From the IMG/VR virus record IMGVR_UViG_3300011115_000144, positions 1 through 35,614 of that record: a stretch of 35,614 nucleotides of DNA. One strand, 5' to 3'. The notes below the pieces were generated by a model, which worked only from the letters and a program-made list of their open reading frames with translations, ran no database searches and was not told where the DNA came from. The first letter of the stretch is position 1; each line of letters starts with the position of its first letter. This DNA comes from a virus. The translations under genes were made by a program, and so were the position numbers. This document shows positions 6,742-15,900 of the stretch, piece by piece.

Positions 6742-6748
6742 TCGTTTC

Positions 6749-6808
6749 GGGGGGCGACTAGCTCGACGGAGCGAACGGGGTAACCGTCAGCCCCCGTTGC
6801 CCCCCTTT
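6749..6808 (+). ncRNA. Compact three-way-junction RNA element (possible terminator/attenuator)
   Basis: Between the HTH gene and the primase the sequence can fold into three stems. The outer stem pairs GGGGGGC (6749-6755) with GCCCCCC (6799-6805), seven base pairs. Inside it, GCTC (6761-6764) pairs with GAGC (6769-6772) around a GACG loop, and AACGGGG (6774-6780) pairs with CCCCGTT (6792-6798) around an 11-base loop. Outer and inner stems abut directly at 6798/6799. TTTCTCTT follows, a weak U-tract. An alternative small hairpin ACGG/CCGT (6775-6778 with 6784-6787) would compete. It could end or attenuate transcription before the primase, or act as a structured leader. It resembles a tRNA without a T-arm but is not called one. 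Confidence 0.55.
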
Positions 6809-6831
6809 CTCTTGACGTGCTTGGACACAAT

Positions 6832-9669
6832 ATGGCGGATGTTCGTTTGCTTGAGGCAGTCGTCCCTTCAGAAGAAGGGTTCTACTGCGTACTGGGGTTA
6901 AAGAATGGAACGCACCATTCACAGACCCACCACAAAACAATTGAAGAAGTAGAAGCCGAAGCTGACCGTTTGGTGGCCAACGGCGTAGATGTATTTTTTG
7001 GTTGCGGTAAGTTCATAACTGACGAAAACCGGGACGCCGCCAACTGCGGGTTCATGAAGTCGTTCTTCTTGGATATCGACTGCGGCGAAGACAAAGCCAA
7101 ACCGGACAAGCGTGGGCGCATCAAAGGGTATGTGAATCAGGCTACTGGGTTGGAAGCACTTAAATACCTGTGCAAGACCTTGAACCTGCCTCGACCGACC
7201 ATTGTGAATTCTGGTCGTGGTTGGCACGTTTACTGGCCGCTGACCGAAGCTGTTGCGAAAGACAAGTGGCTGCCTGTAGCCGAGACTTTCAAAGCCAAGT
7301 GCCTTGAATACAAGTTTATTGTTGACCCCGCTGTACCAGCAGATGCAGCGCGGGTGTTGCGGATTCCGGGGACAAAGAACTTCAAGGACAACCCACCGCA
7401 TGACGTTGTCCTGATGCACTTGTCTCAGCCCATGACGTTCGATGACTTTGCTCAGCGTATGGGGCCGTTGGTAGATGTGAAGAAGCCTTATGCCCCCAAG
7501 GAATTAGACGATTTCACAAAAGCCGTTATCGGCAATAAGCAATCACGGTTTCGCACCATCTTGAAGAAGACCGCCGATGGCCTTGGATGTGAGCAGATGC
7601 GGTTGATTGTCGAAGACCAACCCAACATCGAAGAGCCATTGTGGCGGGCGGGGCTGTCCGTCGCCCAGCATTGTATAGACCGGGACAAAGCGATTCACCT
7701 GATATCCAAGAATCACCCGAAGTACGACGCAGCTGCAACAGAACGCAAAGCCAGCCAGATCAAAGGCCCTTACACCTGCGACACATTCGATTCGTTTGCG
7801 CCGGGCCTATGCGACAAGTGTATTCACCGAGGCAAGATCAAGTCCCCCATCGTGCTGGGTCATGAGATCGCCAAATCCGAAGCTGGGGAAGTTATTGCGT
7901 ACCAGCCCACAAGCAGCGACGCTACGCCCGTTGAATTTGTAGTACCGAAGTTACCAAATAGGTATTTTCGTGGAAAAAACGGTGGTATCTACAAACACAT
8001 GAAAGAAGACAACGAAGAAGGCGATGGCCCTTCTGTTGCCCTTGTGTATGAGTACGACCTGTTCGTTACGAAGCGGATGTATGACCCCGCACTGGGCGAA
8101 ACAATCCTGATCCGTCGGGTGCTTCCAAGAGATGGGGCCAAGGAATTTTCTGTGCCGTTGGTAGATGCACTGAGTAAAGATGAGTTGAGGAAAACCGTTT
8201 CTTTTCACGGTGTCATTGCGGGCGTGGCCCAGATGGCCTTGATTTTGGATTACCTGATGCAATGTGCAAAAGAACTACAAATAACACAAGAGGTGGAGAT
8301 GATGAGGCTGCAATTTGGTTGGGCAGATGATGACGAGAAGTTCATATTGGGTAACAGGGAGATCGGGGCGAGCTATGTTAAATACAGCCCCCCGTCCAAG
8401 GCTACACGGGAAATTGCCCACGCCCTGCGCCCGGTTGGGTCGTTGGAAGAGTGGAAGGACATCATCAATGTCTACGACATGCCAAACTTTGAACCGCATG
8501 CCTTCGCGGTTTTCTCAGCGTTTGGCGCACCGCTCATCAAGTTCATGGGCATCAAAGGCGGCATCATCAACCTTATAAATAATAAATCTGGTACAGGCAA
8601 GTCAACCATACTTCAGGTTATGAACAGCGTGTGGGGACACCCAGATGAGCTGATGCTGCAATGGAAAGATACCCTAAACGTAAAGCTTCATCGTATGGCG
8701 GTCATGTGCAACCTCCCGCTGGGCGTGGACGAGATTACAAAAATGAGCGGGGATGACTTCTCCGATTTGGCCTACAGCGTGACGCAAGGCGCTCCGCGCC
8801 GTAGGATGAAGGCGGCTTCCAACGAGGAGCGTGAGTCACAAGGATTCTGGGCAACCATGATGGTGGCTACCTCCAACGCCAGTATGACCGACAAACTGGA
8901 GTCCTTGAAGTCAACGTCAGAAGGCGAGTTGATGCGTCTGATGCAGTACAAGATTGATCCCACCAACAACCTTGACAAGGCCACAGCCAAGCATATCTTT
9001 GGTCGGTTGCACAGTAACTACGGGTTGGCTGGCTTGCCATACGCCCAGTACCTTGTGCAGAATCTTGAGGAAGTTACTGAAACCGCGCTGAAAGTACAAG
9101 ATCGGTTTGACAAGGCTGTAAATATAGACGCCCGGGAACGATTTTGGTCAGGCATGGCGGCTGCAAATCTGACAGGCGGGCTGATCGCCCACAAACTTGG
9201 GCTGCACAACATAAACCACAAACGGGTATTTGACTGGGCGGTGGCTGAGATTTCTGACATGCAGACGGCCACGAAACTGTCGTTCAACGATTACGCCACC
9301 GTAGTTGGTGAGTTCTTGTTGAAGCACAACCTGAACATTTTGGTGGTCAACAAGTACAGCAGCTCCAAGTCAGGGATTGCCGCTGCCCCGCTGCTGTTAC
9401 CCCGTGGGGCGCTGGTTGTCCGGTACGAGCCGGATACACGCCGTATATACATAATCCGTCAATCTCTCAAAGACTTCTGCGTGCTTAAACAGGTCACCTT
9501 CACCGACTTGCTGACCGCCTTAAACAAGACGGGCGCGTTCATCTCCGAGGTTCGTACCCGACTGGATATCGGTACAGACATCAGCGCCCCGCCGGTGGTG
9601 GCGTTGGAGTTTGATTCCGACCTGTTGGGCGTTGCACCCAGTGTTGACCTGCAAGGCGATGAGGATTGA
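6832..9669 (+). CDS. Primase-helicase fusion (archaeo-eukaryotic-type primase plus DUF927-like ATPase)
   Basis: This 945-residue enzyme joins two replication functions. The N-terminal part reads as an archaeo-eukaryotic-type primase: FFLDIDCG with the metal-binding D81-x-D83, NSGRGWH (126-132) and DAARVLRIPGTKN (171-183). Cys residues (CDTF, CDKC) lie near the domain border. The C-terminal part is an ATPase of the DUF927/helicase type with Walker A SGTGKST (586-592) and Walker B LGVDE (D633, E634). It should synthesise primers and unwind DNA at the fork. The ATG at 6832 is preferred over an in-frame GTG at 6817; neither has a strong ribosome site, which may mean control by the upstream RNA structure. 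It overlaps the next gene by 11 bases. Confidence 0.85.
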   Translation: MADVRLLEAVVPSEEGFYCVLGLKNGTHHSQTHHKTIEEVEAEADRLVANGVDVFFGCGKFITDENRDAANCGFMKSFFLDIDCGEDKAKPDKRGRIKGYVNQATGLEALKYLCKTLNLPRPTIVNSGRGWHVYWPLTEAVAKDKWLPVAETFKAKCLEYKFIVDPAVPADAARVLRIPGTKNFKDNPPHDVVLMHLSQPMTFDDFAQRMGPLVDVKKPYAPKELDDFTKAVIGNKQSRFRTILKKTADGLGCEQMRLIVEDQPNIEEPLWRAGLSVAQHCIDRDKAIHLISKNHPKYDAAATERKASQIKGPYTCDTFDSFAPGLCDKCIHRGKIKSPIVLGHEIAKSEAGEVIAYQPTSSDATPVEFVVPKLPNRYFRGKNGGIYKHMKEDNEEGDGPSVALVYEYDLFVTKRMYDPALGETILIRRVLPRDGAKEFSVPLVDALSKDELRKTVSFHGVIAGVAQMALILDYLMQCAKELQITQEVEMMRLQFGWADDDEKFILGNREIGASYVKYSPPSKATREIAHALRPVGSLEEWKDIINVYDMPNFEPHAFAVFSAFGAPLIKFMGIKGGIINLINNKSGTGKSTILQVMNSVWGHPDELMLQWKDTLNVKLHRMAVMCNLPLGVDEITKMSGDDFSDLAYSVTQGAPRRRMKAASNEERESQGFWATMMVATSNASMTDKLESLKSTSEGELMRLMQYKIDPTNNLDKATAKHIFGRLHSNYGLAGLPYAQYLVQNLEEVTETALKVQDRFDKAVNIDARERFWSGMAAANLTGGLIAHKLGLHNINHKRVFDWAVAEISDMQTATKLSFNDYATVVGEFLLKHNLNILVVNKYSSSKSGIAAAPLLLPRGALVVRYEPDTRRIYIIRQSLKDFCVLKQVTFTDLLTALNKTGAFISEVRTRLDIGTDISAPPVVALEFDSDLLGVAPSVDLQGDED

Positions 9670-9880
9670 TGGCGTAACGTACCAACTTAACTGGGAAGAA
9701 TTTACAGTTGGTAGCTCTTTCTTTGTGCCATGTCTCAATGACGTAGAAGCACGAGATCGCATAGAACGTAAGATGCGGCGTCTTGGCTACGCCACAATCA
9801 ATAAGTTAGTAATAGAAGATGGAGTAAGGGGATTGCGCGTGTGGCGGGTCAAGCGCGTACAATTAAAGCGCAACTTGTAG
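9659..9880 (+). CDS. Small basic protein, unknown, last gene of the early arm
   Basis: The start at 9659 overlaps the primase stop by 11 bases and has AAGG at 9652-9655 upstream; a longer frame from 9611 would lie deeper in the primase gene. The 73-residue product is basic and strand/helix mixed (TYQLNWEEFTVGSSFFVPCL, then an Arg-rich helix and a VRGLRVWRVKRVQ strand). Its compact charged fold suggests nucleic-acid binding, but no family is recognised. A strong terminator follows. Confidence 0.65.
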   Translation: MRIDGVTYQLNWEEFTVGSSFFVPCLNDVEARDRIERKMRRLGYATINKLVIEDGVRGLRVWRVKRVQLKRNL

Positions 9881-9901
9881 TTGCTCTCTCCTTTGATCTT
9901 A

Positions 9902-9930
9902 GCCCCGCCGTAAAAAGCGGGGCGTTTTTT
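9902..9930 (+). terminator. Intrinsic terminator between convergent arms
   Basis: GCCCCGC (9902-9908) pairs perfectly with GCGGGGC (9917-9923) around an eight-base CGTAAAAA loop, followed by G and six T (9925-9930). This is a classical rho-independent terminator for plus-strand transcription, ending the early arm. On the minus strand the hairpin is not followed by a U-tract, so it should act mainly in one direction. It overlaps the last two bases of the late-arm stop codon. Confidence 0.9.
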
Positions 9931-12900
9931 ATTGTTCGGCCTTATATTTATCCCAAGGCCCTGCTGACGTTGATGCTGGCGCTGCTGGTTGTTCCTTGCG
10001 CGTGATCTTGTCTATGTATGTTTCGCTGAACAAGTACCGCAGCTTGGGGTCAATATACAAACCATGATCAGTTTGCGCGGACTTCTCGTACTTACCTTCT
10101 ATAGATTTAAAGATGGTGTCGATTTCTATCGCAATTGTGGGGTACTTCTTGTTGAACTTTATTACCTTCTCGATTGCTTTCTGTATTCCCTTTTCGTCGT
10201 TGGTCATCACAGTCAACCCGATAATGTTCAACAGGTTTTCCCGTTTCATTTTGATTTCTTCAGCCATGCCTTTTATCTTGATGTTGCGGAATTGAATCTC
10301 CGCAAGATCAGCAGACCGTATACCCAATGACTGCATCATCAACTCAAAAGGAGTGAACTCTTTCTTCATAATGTCACCCTGCAAAGTCCGCGCACCTTCA
10401 GTTGCGTACCGCGCAGTGACCAACGGTTGTTTTGCAAAACCCGGGAGAAGAGTTTCAAGGGCGCGATCACCGTGCCCTGTGTTGTAAAGCTTAACCGCCC
10501 GAGCAGCGGTTGGAAAAAGGCCAACAGTTGGCCCCAGTATGCCCACCAAAAAAGCCTCTACCTGAGCTTCTGCGTCTAGATTATTCCGGCCTTCTCTAAG
10601 CCACATACCGTCTAGTTTCAAACGACTATGCAGATCAACACCGGCTGCGTTGCCAATACCACGCGACACCATCGTGCCCATGTTTACACCAAACGTATTG
10701 ACCGCCCAGTCTGCAAACGCAAGCTCAAAATCAAATGGTGGATCATCATCGTCATCGTCGCCAAAAGCTGCGCAAGCCTCAACGATAAACGCCACGGTTG
10801 AAAAGCCCCAGAGACCAGTGACTCCAGAGAAGATAGCTGCCATACCCATCGTGCCGACAAAGCGGGCGCGGGCTTCACGTTTTTCTTCCTCGGGCAAGTT
10901 ACCAAACGAGTTCCAAGCGTTGCGGGCCAAGAACCAAGTCATCTGCTGGGGGAACTGCTTAAATTGAAGAACAATTCTGGCCAAAGAACTTTGTAAGAAA
11001 CGAGGTTTGTTGGTTGACGAGTAATCAAACATGGCCCGTTGGGTCAAGTCTTTGGCCTCAGCAATAGATTCCGCAAATGCCTGTTGCTTGTTGGGATAGT
11101 TTGCTCGCTTTTCCATAGCTGACCTGAAAGCAGACATGGCCATCACTTCGCGGTTGAATCGTTCGGCGTGATGGAAAGCGTAGGCGACAACCTGCATGGC
11201 CCGGTTGGGTATGCTGGAGTATTCAGACGTTGGGTTTGCAGCCAAACCAGATTGGTCATAAGCTGCGGTTATATCAATGATGCCATCGGCAACAAAACGG
11301 TTATAAGCTGCTTTGTCTACAGCGGACAAACTTGTAGACCTATCGAGCGATGGTGACAAAAGTTTTGAGTCTATAACCCGCCCGCCAGATTCAATCCCAA
11401 AACCAGTAGCCATGATTTCAGCTACAGTTTTGCTCATATTGAATAGCACGCGCCCTGTGGCCCTTGTGTAACTCATGCCCGGGTTCGCACGAACTTGCTG
11501 GCCAATCAGTGTAGGTGCGCCGATCATCACGCCACCCATCACGTTAACAAGCGCAGAACCAATTGAGGTCAAGTAGTAAACAAACCCAATGTTAGAGAAG
11601 TACGACGTCCACTTGCCGGTGTCAGTTGGGTTGAGCATTGCAACGAGACGGTTATCAATCTCTCGAACGTAACTGCGCAACTCGTCATTCTCAGCAGTCA
11701 GTGTTTCATCGTATTTTGCGCCGGGGGTGAAGCGACCTTTGATCTGTGACCGGGCTGCATCCAACTGAGAGAACATTTCTGGGGAATACTCCAGACGGGC
11801 CATCTGATAGGCCATACTGAATGATGATGATGCAAAGCTGCGCAGCGCATCTTCAGAATACCCCGCAATACTTTTGCGGTGAATGAAAGCGTTACGGATA
11901 CTGCGATCTGGTTGGTTGGCCAAGTATGTCTGGTACAGGTTGTCTTTCAATTCAGATTTGCGCTTATCAGCTTCTGCCGGTGTAAGACCTTTTATGTCCA
12001 TACCGTCAATAGCGGCAAACGAGTTTTTCAAAAACTCAGACTGCCGAGCATGCAAATCCATTTGCTTCTGGTAGTCATCACCTATGTTTGTGCCTATTGT
12101 TTGTTCCAAAGCATCACGGGCAGCTTGATTGGGTTCTTGATCCAGACGAGCTTGCAAGTGCGCTTCTCTTGCGGCTTGGGATTCAAACATATAGTATTCG
12201 CGGTTTGCCCCCTTACCAATCTGATACCAGAATTGGCCAAAGCGCATTAGCGGGAAGTAAGGCCCTGCCCGCTTACCTTTTTCGAACTCGTTACGAATCT
12301 CTGTGATTGATGCCTCAGACACGCCCATCTTCCGCATGAATATAATGCGTTGGTTCATTAGGCGTTTGTAATTACTGTACCGGCGCTCGTAGAAATCACG
12401 AACCTCTCTATAGATAGTTCGGGCTTCTGGGTTGAGTTTCCTCCAGTCAGTAATCAACTGCTGGTTTTTAGCAATTTGAGCAGGCGTGGCTTTGTCTGGA
12501 TCAATCTCCAAAATTGTGGCGCTGTGCATAACAACACCAAGCTGTCTAGACATATCTGGGTCAGCAGCTTGCAGGCGCTCCCATTTACGAGATATATCAC
12601 CAGACTCTTTAAGTATTTGTGACTTGCGGGCCAGAAACTTCTCTGTCACGTTAATGAAGTTACCAATTTGCGGGATACGGCCATCAACCAAATCATTGAT
12701 CTGGCGCAATGTCAGCAGGCCAAGATATGCGTTACGAGCAGACCAGTCCATACTGCGTATCTCGCGCATCTTTCCTTTCGTCCAAGTACTGGCCATCATC
12801 CACCGCTTAATGGTGGATGGCTGGTTTGGCATGCCCTTGGGTACAACCTTGGCTCTGCCCGGCCTTTGGGTGGCCATAGCTTTTGGCCCCGTAGTCACCT

Positions 12901-15900
12901 GCATGCCTTCCAAGGACATTGTGCCCGCCATCATTGCATCAACAGCAAGCATGGCTTCAACCATCACGTTGCTTGGCGCTCCGGGCTTTACGTTGAACAG
13001 TTTACGTATGGCATCAGTAAACCGGTTGTATAAGGAGAATGGTGCAGCCTTGTATCGGATAGAACGCAACAACGCTTGGAATTCCGGATTCGTAAGCGCT
13101 TCAGACAAAAACTCATGGATGTCTTGCAAACCGTAGACGGTAGACAAGTCCACGCCCTTTTGCGAGAACATGTTTTTGGAATACTCATACAACTCATTGA
13201 GTCGTTCGTAACCTTGGCGCTGTATACCAACGAGTCGGTCGTTGTTGTCTATCAAATGCGACGCAGCTGCGTGCAAGGTTTCGTGTAACAACAGGTGGTT
13301 TGTAAGATGGCCCGCGCCTTGACGCATAACAACGGTATCGGTTGCTGGGTCATACTTACCATTCCACGAAAATTGTTTGTTAAGTAACTCAGACACACTG
13401 TTGAGCAACTGCTGATTAGATTCAGTCGCGCCATTTTTATCCAGCGTGTCTTGAATTGTTTCAACAGCGTAAACCACATTACGCAACTTACCGGACTTGA
13501 GTGCATCAATGATGGTTGCCTGCTCTTCCTGTGGATACAGCGATACAACCAAATCACGCAACGAATTAAGCCGTTCCTCCAACGACTCCTTAACTTTCGG
13601 GTCGTTTGATAACGACTCCATAGTGTCAGGATCAATCAGACGAGTCTTAGCGGTAAAGTCGGTGTCTAATATGCGTTGAGCCAATTCAGCATAGTACTTG
13701 TTGTTCTTTGCTTGTGCCAGTAATTCAAGAGCTTCGCGGGTCTTACCTTCAATCAACAGGCGACGAATAGCCGGATGCACTTCAGTGAGCATCTCAACGG
13801 TTGGCAGATTCTTTGTTTCTACTGCGGTGAACGGTTCTAAAGTCTCTTCGCCTTCGCCTATTTCAGTTTCTGCTTCCTCCTGCATCTGGGAGAGGCGTTC
13901 TTTAGCGGGCCTCTTTCTACGAGGAGCTTTGGGTAACTTGGCCCCGTTCTTTTCGGCGGCCTCACGTTTCTTTTCTGCTTCGTATTCCAACCTACTGTTG
14001 TAATCAGATATGGCTTTCTCAAACTTTTTGGCTTCTGCTGCGTTTTGTTTGTGTTCCTCCACCAATTCGTTGAGCAACTCAACTGTATTGGGGTCAAGGT
14101 TGGCTTCAATCCATGCGCGGAAATCCTGCGCGTATTTGCCACCTTCTTTGTAAAACGTGGAATTAGCGCCGTAATGTTTTGGGTCAATCTCAAAGTACGC
14201 AAGGTCAAACGCCAAATCCCTGAGTGCATCACCAAATGTGCTGCGATTCAGGTTTGTTAAGTATGTGATGGCAGCTTGCGCTTGTGGGGAAATTTTTCCC
14301 GTCATCTGCTTGAGGATCAAAGCAGCCGCACGCAGTTTGTTGTCGTTGATATCACGCACCACTTCTTTGGTGGCCTGATTTGGGCGTCGAGGTTTGACAC
14401 CTATCGGTGTCTCAAACGCTTGTGTCACTGTGGATGTGGTGGTAATAGTCTCTTGGTACGGCAGCTTTGTACCGGTAACTTGAGATGGGCGCATCTTGCT
14501 TGTTCGTATATTGGCAAGTGGCCCTTCCCCTGTAGCCACCATCTGGTCTACATAAGATTGAACCTGTGCGCTGAACTCATCCATACCTCGACGAGTGGTT
14601 AGGTCTGGTAGCCCTGCTTTTTGCAGCAGTGCTGATTGTGTTTCTGGAGTTGCGCCTTGAAGCGCGCTCAATAGTTTGTCTAACTGATCTTGTCCTCCTA
14701 CACGGCGGGCAAGATAGTCAAGCATCTGCTGTGAACCAGCGCTGGTGGTCTCGCCCGGCTGGGCAATATCAAACTCCAGCATGGTGTCAGCAGCGGTGTT
14801 CTTTGAGTTACCGTGACGTTCTTGCTCCGCAGGAGAATCAGATGCAGACTGAATGGCATCAAAGAAGCTTTTGATCTTGCCACCTTCTTTTGTCTGTACA
14901 ACGTGTTCTGTGTCTACGAGCGGGGCTTTTTCAAATCTTTCTCTGGCAGGGACACCTTGACGTGCGGGTTCTGTTACTTGTTCACGCGCTGTTTCATCAA
15001 CTTCTTCTACGGTTTCAGTTGGTTTTAATTGTTCAGTAGTTTCTTTTTCTGCTGCTCTACGCTCTCGCATAGCATCAGCATTTTCCTGTTGGATTTTTTC
15101 GTTGTTAAACAAATCACCCTGCATTGCACGGGGCTGGCCAACGCCTCTGCGCAGCATATCAATCGCCTGATCAATCTCAGCATTTGATCGTTGCGAAAAG
15201 TTTTGAATGATGGAGTCCCGGCTTTTGAGGGCTTGGCCAGCCGACATGCCAGCAAGGCGCATGCTGATGATCGTTGCATCATCAAACCCACCAGAGTCAA
15301 TCTTCTCTTGGATGCGGGCGCGATTGTCTTCCAACTCTGCAATTGCCCCATCTACGCTTTGCCCAGACAGCGCCATAGCATTTTTCATGCGGCGTGCAGC
15401 GCCTTGGAACACACCAAACAAGTTGCCTTGCATCCCGCGTGGTTGGCCAACATTTGGTTCAAGTCTGGCCAAAGCTGCTGAGCCATCAAACACAGGGTTC
15501 TTAAGTTGATTGGCCAACCCTTTGCTGCGGATAAAGCCCATGTTGGAATCAACAACTTCAGCTAAATCCTTCAGAATTAGCGCACGCTGATTCATGCCCG
15601 CTTGATCTATGCGGCCTTGAGGAAGAGAGTTGTACTCATCCCGCAACTGCGTGTACTGCCGTACAAAATCGCCATAGGCTTCAAGAGATTGCGCAGGTGC
15701 AGTGGCGGCAGGTGTAGCAGGTGCGCTTGGGGCTGCTGTAGTTGTAGCACCAGTATCTACATCTTCAAACAGACCGGGCGGTTCGGTCGATGACGGCAAG
15801 GTTTGATCGGCCTCACCATATTTTGCAGATACGGTGCTTGTTCCCGCATTGAGATTTGTTGCATCCATCGCATCTGCTGCCCGCTGCGCGTAGAGATCAA

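Noticed and set aside
6749-6805. tRNA gene
   Set aside because: Acceptor-like and D-arm-like stems exist, but there is no T-arm, no normal anticodon loop and no CCA or T-loop motif.
6812-6840. Second sigma-70 promoter before the primase (TTGACG)
   Set aside because: No -10 box lies at 16-18 bases; the closest AT-rich hexamer is far too near.
9902-9930. Bidirectional terminator
   Set aside because: On the minus strand no U-tract follows the hairpin, so only plus-strand termination is supported.
12486-13136. Plus-strand 216-residue frame
   Set aside because: It lies wholly opposite the giant virion gene and lacks a ribosome site or recognisable features.
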